Source: Paenibacillus sp. FSL R5-0345
Lineage (GTDB): Bacteria > Bacillota > Bacilli > Paenibacillales > Paenibacillaceae
NCBI RefSeq assembly: GCF_000758585.1
Contig: NZ_CP009281.1
Span: 6,448,001 to 6,512,000, forward strand
Length of the DNA: 64,000 nucleotides
Direction: 5' to 3'
How positions within the stretch are numbered: position 1 is the first letter of the stretch; every line of letters begins with the position of its first letter. The notes under the pieces were generated by a model, which worked only from the letters and a program-made list of their open reading frames with translations, was not told the origin of the DNA and searched no databases. A program made the position numbers and the translations under genes. This document shows positions 26,798 through 34,844 of this stretch, one piece after another.

Positions 26798-28030
26798 CTA
26801 GGCGCTGGCTTTTCCCCGTCTAACAAGCAGCAGATAAGACAAAATGGAGAGAACTCCAGTACATGCTATCACTATGGCCATCGGAAGTGCTGACTCAACT
26901 CCCCCAAGACCAACAAGTGGCGCTACACAGCTACCTAACAGTAGAGGAATTAAACCGATTAACGCCGAGGCACTGCCTGCAGTTTCGCCTTGATCTTGCA
27001 TCGCCAATGAGAAGCTGGTCGCTCCGACAATCCCCACACTGGAGACAACTGCAAATAGACAGATCAGAATTGGGATTAATCCTCCTCCTACTAGAATCGT
27101 CAGCAGCAGCAAGATACCTCCCATCGTACAGAGCAATAGTCCACTAAGCAGCAGCTTAGTCTCACTTACCTTACCAGCAAGTCTGCCGGCAATTTGACCC
27201 GTAATAATAATCCCGATCCCATTCATAGCAAAAATCAGACTATATACCTGCGGGGTAACCGCAAAAATATTTTGCAATACAAAAGAAGAACCTGAAATAT
27301 AAGCGAACATAGATGCCGTTACAAAACCTTGAGACAAGGCATAACCCATAAACTTACGGTTGCCCAGTAATACTCGGAAAGTAAGCAGCGTACCCTTCAG
27401 CCCGCTCTTAGAGCGTCGCTCCTTCGGCAGTGTCTCCGGCAAGCGCAATAAAATCGTTAAACAAAAAATAATTCCGGCAGCAAATAATACGAGGAATATC
27501 CCTTGCCATGTGGTCACTCTTAACAGCTGACCTCCAATAACCGGAGCTAATATCGGCCCGAGACCATTCACAATCATCAATAGCGAGAAGAACTTCGTGA
27601 GCTCAGAGCCACTATATAAATCACGAACAGCCGCTCTGGAGACAACCACACCTACTGAGCCAGCAAGACCTTGAATAAACCGCAAACCGATCAGCAGTCC
27701 GATCGAAGGACTAAAGGCACATAATACTGAGGAAACAGCATAAATGAACATCCCTATAAGCAGCGGACGGCGGCGGCCATATACATCACTCAGCGGTCCA
27801 GCTACCAACTGACCTGAAGCTAGTCCCAACAAAAAAAAGGTCAGACTAAGCTGCACTAAAGCAGCAGTCGTACCGAAATCCGCGACAAGCGTAGGCAGTG
27901 CCGGCAAATACATATCAATCGACAGCGGGCCGATGGTTGTAATGGAGCCAAGAATCACAGCGAGCTGCAGTCTCTGCTTCCGTGACGGTCCATCAGCGGT
28001 AAGCGTATTACCCTTTTGAATTCCAATCAT
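26798..28030 (-). CDS. Bcr/CflA family MFS drug efflux transporter
   Basis: A 410-residue, 12-helix major facilitator of the DHA1 Bcr/CflA group, predicted to export drugs by proton antiport. The motifs are typical: IDMYLPALPTL in helix 1, the loop motif GPLSDVYGRRRPLL between helices 2 and 3, and RFIQGLAGSVGVVVSRAAVRDLY. The N-terminal 20 residues are hydrophilic. It is transcribed alone; no regulator lies beside it. The actual substrate is unknown. Confidence 0.88.
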   Translation of the reverse strand: MIGIQKGNTLTADGPSRKQRLQLAVILGSITTIGPLSIDMYLPALPTLVADFGTTAALVQLSLTFFLLGLASGQLVAGPLSDVYGRRRPLLIGMFIYAVSSVLCAFSPSIGLLIGLRFIQGLAGSVGVVVSRAAVRDLYSGSELTKFFSLLMIVNGLGPILAPVIGGQLLRVTTWQGIFLVLFAAGIIFCLTILLRLPETLPKERRSKSGLKGTLLTFRVLLGNRKFMGYALSQGFVTASMFAYISGSSFVLQNIFAVTPQVYSLIFAMNGIGIIITGQIAGRLAGKVSETKLLLSGLLLCTMGGILLLLTILVGGGLIPILICLFAVVSSVGIVGATSFSLAMQDQGETAGSASALIGLIPLLLGSCVAPLVGLGGVESALPMAIVIACTGVLSILSYLLLVRRGKASA

Positions 28031-28150
28031 GATTCTTATTTCAACCTTTCTACAGCAACCCTTGGGCCTTTTTTGTATTCCTCATACTAACGTAAAGGAA
28101 GTGAATTGATCAATCCTTTTATGAAGGGTTATTGGTGGCTGTATAACAAG

Positions 28151-28174
28151 AATAACCGCCATTCGGCGGTTATT
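28151..28174. terminator. Perfect hairpin after the mhqD-like gene
   Basis: AATAACCGCC and GGCGGTTATT form a perfect ten-base stem with an ATTC loop, ten bases beyond the end of the minus-strand hydrolase gene. The tract after it is not a clean T run on either strand, so termination is likely but not certain. Confidence 0.6.
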
Positions 28175-28183
28175 CTGATCGTT

Positions 28184-28804
28184 TTATGCATTTGTGGATG
28201 TGCTGCGCATCTGCAACCAATCTCTGGCGGCTTCAGCCTCAGCAACACTCAGACGATGACCTTGATTACCCCAATGTGTTGTAACCTCTGCACCTGCGTT
28301 CTGCAAAGTAATCTCCAAATCCTCAGTCTCCGAAGAAGCAATGAGTGGATCATTCGTGCCTGCTCCAATGAAGATAGACACGCCTTCCAACGAAGGAAGC
28401 GTAATATTGCGGAGCGGCACCATTGGATGCAGTAGAATGGCAGCGCGGAAAATATCCTTATAATGAAACAGCAAGCTACCCGCAATGTTCGCACCGTTAG
28501 AGTAACCCACGGCTACCAGATTGTCAGCATCGAATCCGTACTGTGCGGCGGCATCATCCAGAAACTGCTTGAGCTCATGCGTACGGAAGATTAGATCCGC
28601 CTCATCAAATACCCCTTCAGCCAGCCGTCGGAAGAACCTCGGCATTCCATTCTCAAGTACATTTCCTCTGATGCCCAGCACTGATGAATCGGGAGATAAT
28701 AACCCGGCGAGCGGCAGCAAGTCTTGCTCATTGCCTCCAGTACCATGGAATAATACAAGCGTGGGTTTCGTTACATCTTTACCTTTATGGAATACATGAA
28801 TCAT
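28184..28804 (-). CDS. Carboxylesterase/phospholipase family hydrolase (MhqD-like)
   Basis: A 206-residue alpha/beta hydrolase. The nucleophile is Ser102 in AVGYSNGANIAG, the oxyanion segment is LVLFHGTGGNEQDLL, and the terminal His lies in NQGHRLSVAEA. It resembles Bacillus MhqD, a member of the methylhydroquinone regulon. Its ATG overlaps the TGA of the dioxygenase gene by four bases, so translation is coupled. It is the last gene of the cluster. The exact substrate in quinone detoxification is not established. Confidence 0.85.
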   Translation of the reverse strand: MIHVFHKGKDVTKPTLVLFHGTGGNEQDLLPLAGLLSPDSSVLGIRGNVLENGMPRFFRRLAEGVFDEADLIFRTHELKQFLDDAAAQYGFDADNLVAVGYSNGANIAGSLLFHYKDIFRAAILLHPMVPLRNITLPSLEGVSIFIGAGTNDPLIASSETEDLEITLQNAGAEVTTHWGNQGHRLSVAEAEAARDWLQMRSTSTNA

Positions 28805-29751
28805 CCCTGCTTCACCTCAATTTCTCTTATTTGAATAGGACTTAAATTTTCTTCGATGACCGCACGATGCGGTTCATACCAAGATGGCAGCATCAGCTTC
28901 TCACCCAGCGCATCCGCGGCTTCATCACGGGCAAAGCCCGGAGGGTCCGTAGCAATCTCGAAGAGGATTCCACCTCTTTCGCGGAAATAGATCGCATTAA
29001 AGTATTGGCGGTCTTGAACCGGTGTCGGATGATGTCCATGACTCTGTACATGATGCGCCCATTCCAGCTGCTCAGCATCATCTTGTGCACGCCAAGCGAT
29101 ATGGTGAACGGTACCAGTACCTCCTGCTCCTTGCGGAACCGGTGTTGTCTTTAGATCAATAATATTACCCGAATTGCCAGTAGTTCTATAACGACTGTAT
29201 CCATCTCCGTCAGCGATATGCTCCATTCCCATCGTATGGACAAGCGTTTCTGCAGTTTGTAGCGGATCGTTGCTATAGAGTACAGCGCCTCCAAACCCTT
29301 TGATCGCATGCTCGGTAGGAACCCCACCGAAAGACCATTTACTAAGCGGCCCTTCCTCACGTTCCACCAGTTCAATGCGCAAACCGTCATAATCAGCAAA
29401 GGATAGATAAGATTCCGAGATTCTATTTTTAAGGGTAACTGAAATTTGATATGCGGCAAGACGCTGTTCCCAGAATGCCAGAGAGCCTACCGGTACCGCG
29501 TAAGTCGTTACACCAACCTGACCACTGCCGATTCTTCCTTTACGCCCTACAGGTGAAGGGAAAAAAGTAATAATCGTTCCCGGAGCACCTGCCTCATTTC
29601 CAAAATATAAATGATAGACTTCCGGAGCGTCAAAATTAATCGTCTTCTTCACAAGCCGTAGTCCCAGAATGCCGGCGTAGAAGTCAACATTACGCTGAGC
29701 ATCTCCAACAAAAGCGGTAATATGATGGATTCCTGCAGTTTGAAGTGTCAT
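28801..29751 (-). CDS. Ring-cleaving dioxygenase, glyoxalase/VOC family (MhqO/MhqE-like)
   Basis: A 316-residue protein with two vicinal-oxygen-chelate modules. The first begins GIHHITAFVGDAQRN and carries the first metal His. The second contains VHHIAWRAQDD and ends with ILFEIATDPPGF, whose Glu is the usual third metal ligand. Homologues in Bacillus (MhqA, MhqE, MhqO) are induced by quinones and thought to cleave hydroquinone-type rings. It lies 17 bases after the DoxX gene and overlaps the hydrolase gene by four bases. Which Mhq paralogue it matches best needs a tree. Confidence 0.87.
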   Translation of the reverse strand: MTLQTAGIHHITAFVGDAQRNVDFYAGILGLRLVKKTINFDAPEVYHLYFGNEAGAPGTIITFFPSPVGRKGRIGSGQVGVTTYAVPVGSLAFWEQRLAAYQISVTLKNRISESYLSFADYDGLRIELVEREEGPLSKWSFGGVPTEHAIKGFGGAVLYSNDPLQTAETLVHTMGMEHIADGDGYSRYRTTGNSGNIIDLKTTPVPQGAGGTGTVHHIAWRAQDDAEQLEWAHHVQSHGHHPTPVQDRQYFNAIYFRERGGILFEIATDPPGFARDEAADALGEKLMLPSWYEPHRAVIEENLSPIQIREIEVKQG

Positions 29752-29768
29752 AATAATAAACCCCCTTC

Positions 29769-30170
29769 TTAGTTAAAAATCAATGCGTCCAGAGAAATCG
29801 AACCTGGCCCTGTAAGTGCTATACCTGCAGCAACTACCAGTACCGTAAGCGGAAACTCAATTCCATTCGAAGTAGACCAGAAGCCATTTGGAGCATGAAC
29901 CTTAATGATAGCCCCCAGCATAGTGACAACAATCAACACCGCTGCAACAGGTGTCAGAAGGCCTGCCGCGAACATGAATCCGCCTGCCAGCTCCATTATT
30001 CCTGCCAGTATTGCCATTGTAACCCCCGGTTTAATGCCGATGGACTCCATCCACCCACCTGTACCCTTCGGGCCGTAACCCCCAAACCATCCAAATAACT
30101 TTTGTGCACCATGTCCTATGAATGCAATCCCGATCACTAATCTCATCAATAATATTCCTACACTTATCAT
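29769..30170 (-). CDS. DoxX family membrane protein (MhqP/CatD-like)
   Basis: A 133-residue protein with four hydrophobic helices and the typical start LLMRLVIGIAFIGHGAQKLFGWFGGYG. DoxX proteins of this type (MhqP, CatD) accompany quinone-detoxifying dioxygenases in Bacillus and act at the membrane in redox defence. It is the first gene of the dioxygenase-hydrolase transcript. A TATCTTAA-CA-TTAAGATA palindrome lies 33 bases upstream of its ATG. Confidence 0.87.
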   Translation of the reverse strand: MISVGILLMRLVIGIAFIGHGAQKLFGWFGGYGPKGTGGWMESIGIKPGVTMAILAGIMELAGGFMFAAGLLTPVAAVLIVVTMLGAIIKVHAPNGFWSTSNGIEFPLTVLVVAAGIALTGPGSISLDALIFN

Positions 30171-30202
30171 TGTTAATCCACTCCAATTTTCTTTGATTTA
30201 AT

Positions 30203-30220
30203 TATCTTAACATTAAGATA
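30203..30220. promoter_or_regulatory. Candidate MhqR-type operator upstream of the DoxX gene
   Basis: TATCTTAACATTAAGATA has eight-base perfect inverted arms and a CA spacer. It sits 33-50 bases before the DoxX start codon, where a repressor would block the promoter. A second site matching 15 of 18 positions lies ahead of the marR gene. Confidence 0.7.
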
Positions 30221-30311
30221 TATGATAAAAATTTTTGTCTTTCAGCGGTAAGAAGCAGCGAACTGCTTCCGACCTTATAGATGTGCCCTTCATTACGCTA
30301 TTTCAGCGCTC

Positions 30312-30782
30312 CTATACACCTTTGCCTAGCTTCTTCAGTAATTCGATAGCCTGCCCCTTCTCATCCTTATCCAGTCCACGCATCAAATCATGAATCGAAG
30401 CCACATGACGCGGAAAAATCTGATCGAACAGCTCACGCCCTGCATCCGTAATCTCCGCATAGGTCACGCGTCTGTCCTCGCTACACGGCACACGTTTCAG
30501 CAGACCTTTCTTCTCCAGCTTATCGATATTATAGGTGATGCTTCCACTCGTAACGAGAATTTTCTCCCCGATCTGTTGCAGTGGAATACGGGTCCGGTGA
30601 TACAGCACCTCAAGCACCATGAACTCGGCAGATGCCAGCCCATAACTCTTCATATCCTTCACAGCTTGATCCATCAAGCTTCTATAAGCCTTAGATAATA
30701 CAACAAATAACTTTAAAGAAGACGCCTGATCCATCTCCGTAGTATTCTCTGCATTACGTACGTTCTCTTCGGTACTACTCAT
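30312..30782 (-). CDS. MarR family regulator (MhqR-like)
   Basis: A roughly 156-residue winged-helix repressor. The DNA-binding part reads LQQIGEKILVTSGSITYNIDKLEKKGLLKRV followed by the wing EDRRVTYAEITDAG. Flanking helices form the dimer interface. By analogy with Bacillus MhqR it should repress the neighbouring DoxX-dioxygenase-hydrolase genes and be released by quinone or electrophile stress. No conserved cysteine near the N-terminus is visible, so sensing may be by ligand binding. ATG 30782 (GGAGG eight bases away) and 30785 are both possible starts. Confidence 0.85.
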   Translation of the reverse strand: MSSTEENVRNAENTTEMDQASSLKLFVVLSKAYRSLMDQAVKDMKSYGLASAEFMVLEVLYHRTRIPLQQIGEKILVTSGSITYNIDKLEKKGLLKRVPCSEDRRVTYAEITDAGRELFDQIFPRHVASIHDLMRGLDKDEKGQAIELLKKLGKGV

Positions 30783-30844
30783 CATTTCCACCTCCACTCG
30801 GACAGCCCTGTTGTTCAATACAATGTAAATGTCTTTACATTAAA

Positions 30845-30862
30845 TATCTTTAAGTTAAGATA
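30845..30862. promoter_or_regulatory. Candidate MhqR-type operator upstream of the marR gene
   Basis: TATCTTTAAGTTAAGATA matches the site at 30203-30220 in 15 of 18 positions and keeps the outer TATCTT/AAGATA arms. It lies about 65 bases before the regulator start and suggests autoregulation. Confidence 0.65.
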
Positions 30863-31071
30863 ACTATACTTCTTCACACTATCTTTGTCAACCTCGCCGC
30901 TAAAAAAGATTAATTAAGCGGCCTAACGAACTGCTTATGTTTCATTTGCGATCTTTTACGAACGTGATGAAAATCACTCTAAGTTTGACCTGACCCCTAA
31001 AACGGCGTATTCTTGTCTTTACGAATGACTATTTAGGAAGCGATTTCACAACCCTTAAAGGAGGCAGCCTG

Positions 31072-31734
31072 ATGGTGGAGCAACAAGCTGGAACGCGGCG
31101 CGTGCTGATCGTAACAGCCGTAGCCGCAGAGCGGGACGCGGTCCTGCGCGGCCTGCAAGGCAGCGACAGGTTCCATGTGATTGCTGCCGGCGCAGGTACG
31201 GCAGCAGCGGCGGCGGGAACCGCCGCGGCACTCGCAGCCGGGTCTTACGGCTGCGTAATCAGCGCTGGGATCGGCGGCGGGTTCCCCGGGGTGGCACCTT
31301 TAGGCTCGCTGGTCGTTGCCAGCGAGATGATTGCCGCCGACCTCGGGGCCGAGACGCCGGAGGGCTTCCGCAGCGCTGCCGAGCTCGGCTTCGGCAGCGT
31401 GTCCGTGCCGGCTGACCGCGGCACGGTGCAGGCGGTTTCGGCCGCGCTGACAGCGGCCGGACTGACCGTAAGCACGGGGACCGTGCTTACGGTCTCAACG
31501 GCGACCGGCACCGCGGAGACGGCCGCCGCCCTCATCGCGCGGCATCCTACTGCCGTCGCGGAGGCGATGGAAGGCCACGGAGTTGCCGTGGCCGCTGAAG
31601 CGCTGGGGCTCCCCGTACTGGAGCTCCGCGCTATTTCGAACCCGGTCGGTCCCCGCGACCGGGCTGCTTGGAAGATCGGCGATGCAATGGAAGCATTAAC
31701 GGCGGCAGCCGCTATACTACTGGAGGTGCTGTAA
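31072..31734 (+). CDS. mqnB: Futalosine hydrolase
   Basis: A 220-residue nucleoside hydrolase/phosphorylase-fold enzyme that releases hypoxanthine (or adenine) in the futalosine route to menaquinone. RVLIVTAVAAERDAVL opens the fold, VISAGIGGGFPG matches the purine phosphorylase-like core, and AEAMEGHGVAVAAEALGLPVLELRAISNPVGPRD carries the catalytic region of MqnB. GGAGG precedes the ATG by seven bases. Its stop shares one base with the mqnD start. The gene is unusually GC-rich and alanine-rich (44 of 60 bases are G or C at 31321-31380). Confidence 0.88.
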   Translation: MVEQQAGTRRVLIVTAVAAERDAVLRGLQGSDRFHVIAAGAGTAAAAAGTAAALAAGSYGCVISAGIGGGFPGVAPLGSLVVASEMIAADLGAETPEGFRSAAELGFGSVSVPADRGTVQAVSAALTAAGLTVSTGTVLTVSTATGTAETAAALIARHPTAVAEAMEGHGVAVAAEALGLPVLELRAISNPVGPRDRAAWKIGDAMEALTAAAAILLEVL

Positions 31735-32585
31735 TGACAACTGAGCTTAATATCGCTTTTTCCCCTTGCCCTAACGATACCTTTGTATTTCATGCCTGGG
31801 CACACGGGCTTGTCCCGGATGCACCACAACTTAATGTAACCTATGCCGACATTGATATTACTAACACACTCGCTGCTAACGGAGAAGGACCTGAGGTCCT
31901 TAAAATCTCCTATGCCGCTCTACCTTGGGTTCTTGATCGCTACAAACTGCTGCCATGCGGCGGTGCACTGGGTCGTGGCTGCGGCCCGCTGCTTCTTACA
32001 GCAAGTGGCCCAACAGCGATCAAACGTCCCGAGAAGCTGGCCGGGCGCCGGATTGCAGTGCCTAGCGAACGCTCTACAGCATATTTACTCTTCAGATTAT
32101 GGGCAGCACAGCATGTGACGGGAGGCATTGGCGAAATCATTGTCATGCCTTTCGATGAGATCATGCCTGCCGTTCGCGATGGACATATCGATGCCGGGCT
32201 GGTGATTCACGAAGCCCGCTTTACTTACGCGTCTTATGGTCTTAATATGCTGACTGACCTTGGCAGCTGGTGGGAAAGCGATACCGGATTGCCAATTCCA
32301 CTGGGTGCGATCATTGCTCGCCGCGATCTGGATGCCGATGCCATTATTGGCTGGATTCGCAGCTCTCTTCAATATGCGTGGGATCATCCTACCGATTCTA
32401 GAGACTATGTGCTTAGTCATGCTCAAGAGCTGGCTCCAGAAGTGGCCAAATCTCATATTGATCTCTATGTGAACGACTTCTCGATGAACCTAGGCGATGA
32501 CGGTTACGCTGCAATTTCCGCCTTACTAAATCGCGCTGCAGCAGAAGGACTTGTCCCTGCGATCGATCCTGCATTACTTCGGTAG
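31734..32585 (+). CDS. mqnD: 1,4-dihydroxy-6-naphthoate synthase
   Basis: A 283-residue periplasmic-binding-protein-fold enzyme of menaquinone synthesis that converts cyclic dehypoxanthinyl futalosine to 1,4-dihydroxy-6-naphthoate. AFSPCPNDTFVFHAWAHG is the MqnD signature and separates it from MqnA. HIDAGLVIHEARFTY holds the residues expected near the active-site His. I use ATG 31734, which overlaps the mqnB stop (TAATG) and has GGAGGT inside mqnB seven bases upstream. The other mqn genes are not in this window. A terminator follows. Confidence 0.92.
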   Translation: MTTELNIAFSPCPNDTFVFHAWAHGLVPDAPQLNVTYADIDITNTLAANGEGPEVLKISYAALPWVLDRYKLLPCGGALGRGCGPLLLTASGPTAIKRPEKLAGRRIAVPSERSTAYLLFRLWAAQHVTGGIGEIIVMPFDEIMPAVRDGHIDAGLVIHEARFTYASYGLNMLTDLGSWWESDTGLPIPLGAIIARRDLDADAIIGWIRSSLQYAWDHPTDSRDYVLSHAQELAPEVAKSHIDLYVNDFSMNLGDDGYAAISALLNRAAAEGLVPAIDPALLR

Positions 32586-32632
32586 CATGTACTAGACGTT
32601 CTTAGCGTACTATAAAATTAAATATTACCTAG

Positions 32633-32672
32633 ATCCCCGATTACACCCATAAGGTGTCCTCCGGGGATTTTG
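32633..32672 (+). terminator. Terminator of mqnBD
   Basis: ATCCCCG (32633-32639) pairs with CGGGGAT (32662-32668), with an inner CACC/GGTG stem, followed by TTTTGTTT. Confidence 0.8.
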
Positions 32673-32779
32673 TTTATTCTAAGTAGCATTATCTGCGATT
32701 GCCTGGTGACCATTATTTGGCATGCTGGAGCGATGGCTATACAATAGACCTATAAATAGGTTCTATGAAGGAGGATCAC

Positions 32780-33601
32780 ATGATACCTGAAAACAATAGT
32801 AAGCAGAATATCGACCGATTCCTAGGCTTTCAAGATGACTATGACCGCTACCGCCCCGAAGCTCCTGCCATGATTATCAAACTGCTGACCGATTACTTAG
32901 GCACCTCACCTTCACTCATCGCAGATATAGGCTGTGGTACGGGCTTATCTACTTTTCTGTGGAAGGGTGTAGCGGACAGCATCATCGGCATTGAACCGAA
33001 TCCAGATATGCTGGGAAAAGCAATCGATAAATTAAGCCAAATAGAAGATCCCCAATCCATCACATTTGTACAAGCTTATTCTAACCAGCTTCCACTTGCA
33101 GCAGACAGCGTAGACATTGTGACCTGCTCACAGTCATTCCACTGGATGGATCCTCAAAGTACACTTCGAGAAATATCCCGGGTCTTAAGAACGGGCGGCA
33201 TCTTCGCGGCCTACGATTGCGACTGGCCCCTCCCCCTTCATCAGAAGGTAGAAGAACGTTACAACCAACTAATCTCCAAATCAGAGGAACTGCTCACCTC
33301 ACTCTTACCGGATGCAGAGAGAGCTTACAAATGGGACAAAGAAGGGCATTTGTCACAGATTCAGGCTAGTGGCGCATTCTCTTTTGCTAGAGAAATCGTA
33401 TTTCATAATCTAGAGTCCTGTGATTCAGGGCGCTATGTAGGACTCGCTCTAAGCCAAGGTGGAATACGAACCGTGCTGAAGCAAGACGCTGCCTTACTCG
33501 ATCAAGACATTGCTGATTTCAGCGCTGCCGTCGAAGATCATTTCCAAGGACGCACCTTAGAGGTTCTGATCAGCTACCGAATGAGAATCGGCATCAAATA
33601 A
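32780..33601 (+). CDS. Class I SAM-dependent methyltransferase
   Basis: A 273-residue methyltransferase. Motif I is IADIGCGTGLSTF, motif II GIEPNPDML, the post-I segment LPLAADSVDIVTCSQSFHWM, and motif III LREISRVLRTGGIFAAYD. The FHWM segment is common in Methyltransf_11-type enzymes of small molecules. The start at 32780 has AAGGAGG five bases upstream; an ATG at 32765 is in frame but overlaps that site. It is monocistronic and followed by a two-way terminator. The acceptor is unknown. Confidence 0.85.
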   Translation: MIPENNSKQNIDRFLGFQDDYDRYRPEAPAMIIKLLTDYLGTSPSLIADIGCGTGLSTFLWKGVADSIIGIEPNPDMLGKAIDKLSQIEDPQSITFVQAYSNQLPLAADSVDIVTCSQSFHWMDPQSTLREISRVLRTGGIFAAYDCDWPLPLHQKVEERYNQLISKSEELLTSLLPDAERAYKWDKEGHLSQIQASGAFSFAREIVFHNLESCDSGRYVGLALSQGGIRTVLKQDAALLDQDIADFSAAVEDHFQGRTLEVLISYRMRIGIK

Positions 33602-33620
33602 TCTCTACCCATAACGCAAA

Positions 33621-33665
33621 AACGCCCCGATTCTCCCCTTAGGAGGAAGGTCGGAGCGTTTTCTT
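33621..33665. terminator. Bidirectional terminator between convergent genes
   Basis: AACGCCCCGA (33621-33630) and TCGGAGCGTT (33651-33660) form a stem with one mismatch. A-rich sequence lies on the left and TTTTCTTATTTT on the right, so it can end both the methyltransferase and the hydrolase genes. Confidence 0.75.
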
Positions 33666-33668
33666 ATT

Positions 33669-34655
33669 TTATTTGACTTCTTCCATGAACAAATTTAGGT
33701 TCTCAACGATTTCCTTAGATCTGGAATGGTGTAAATAATGTCCGCCTTCGAATGTCATCACTTTTCCATGCACAGATTCCTTAACTTGCCCTTCATGCAG
33801 AGGAATCCAATCTTTCACGGTTGTATTATTCGCTTGTATAAAAAATATAATGGGAAGATTCTTGTCGAATTTCAACCCTCTGGCTGCGACAAAGTTAGGA
33901 TATATATGTTCCATTTCATTTAAGGTAGTGGAATTATTCATATTTTTGAGCGATATCAATTTCATTTGTTTTTTGGTCTCATCATCAAATGGCAGTCCAT
34001 CATAAGGGTCACCGCTTAATTGCAATCCCAATCTAATGATACCTGAGTCTTTGAGCAGCTTTAATTTTTTTATCGGGAATTTAACATCCATACCGCCTTG
34101 CTCAGGAACACTACTATCAACCCCTACAAATGCACTCACTTCGTTTGGATATTTCTTCGCATATTCCAATCCGTAAATACCTCCAATGGAGTGGCCCATT
34201 AGAATATATTGGTCAATGTTTAGATTCTGTACGGCTTCATGAACCTCACTTATGATATTCGCTGTAGTTCGTTCCTTATCAGTCTCATCACTTAATCCAT
34301 AACCAAACGGCTCAACCGCGACCACTTTGTAAAATGGTGATAACTCATCAATCAACGGCTTAAAATCAAGTGCTGGCGCTCCAGTCCCAAAGCCCGGGAT
34401 AAGCACAATAGTCTGCTCCCCTTGTCCTTGGATCAAAACATTCATACTTTTTCCGTCAACAGGAACTAACTGACCATATTGATGTATTTTTTTCTGATCT
34501 GTTTTGTTGCTAATCACATTAACTGTATAAACAACGGCTAGAAAAAGCACGATCAAAATCACTATTGCTCCTAATACTTTTAGCAACAAGTTACGTACTT
34601 TATGTTTTTTCTTTCCGTTCCCCGTTTTTATTACCTCCGTTTGTGTCACCTTCAT
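33669..34655 (-). CDS. Membrane-anchored alpha/beta hydrolase
   Basis: A 328-residue hydrolase. A basic N-terminus (KKKHK) and one transmembrane helix at about residues 22-46 place the catalytic domain outside the cell membrane. The oxyanion segment is LIPGFGTGAPALDF, the nucleophile Ser is in ILMGHSIGGIYG, and the final His is in FEGGHYLHHS. AGGAGA precedes the ATG. It lies about 190 bases downstream of a two-component system on the same strand, behind a terminator, so it is probably transcribed separately. The substrate is unknown. Confidence 0.85.
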   Translation of the reverse strand: MKVTQTEVIKTGNGKKKHKVRNLLLKVLGAIVILIVLFLAVVYTVNVISNKTDQKKIHQYGQLVPVDGKSMNVLIQGQGEQTIVLIPGFGTGAPALDFKPLIDELSPFYKVVAVEPFGYGLSDETDKERTTANIISEVHEAVQNLNIDQYILMGHSIGGIYGLEYAKKYPNEVSAFVGVDSSVPEQGGMDVKFPIKKLKLLKDSGIIRLGLQLSGDPYDGLPFDDETKKQMKLISLKNMNNSTTLNEMEHIYPNFVAARGLKFDKNLPIIFFIQANNTTVKDWIPLHEGQVKESVHGKVMTFEGGHYLHHSRSKEIVENLNLFMEEVK

Positions 34656-34769
34656 CTTCTCCTGTTCTAATCTATTTCTAAAGTCGCCCTAACATTTGCG
34701 CTAATGAGAGCTTAACCAAAGAAGATGTACTCCTAATGACGACAACATGAACGGAATATGAACAGGTCA

Positions 34770-34818
34770 AAAAAACTCCGGCATCACACGCAAGGAGGTT
34801 TGCATGTAACGCCGGAGT
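34770..34818 (-). terminator. Terminator of the two-component operon
   Basis: On the minus strand ACTCCGGC pairs with GCCGGAGT (plus positions 34811-34818 and 34775-34782) with a long internal loop, followed by TTTTTT. It lies between the sensor kinase gene and the hydrolase gene. Confidence 0.75.
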
Positions 34819-34844
34819 ATGAAGAATAGCCCTTGCAATCAAAT

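Noticed and set aside
31245..31829. Long open frame of 194 codons on the minus strand
   Set aside because: It lies opposite mqnB, where the GC-rich, Ala-rich code keeps the other strand open. The protein is low-complexity Ala/Ser/Thr, and mqnB is clearly recognisable.
31734..32585. Assignment as MqnA (chorismate dehydratase)
   Set aside because: MqnA and MqnD share a fold, but the SPCPNDTF motif near the N-terminus is the MqnD signature.
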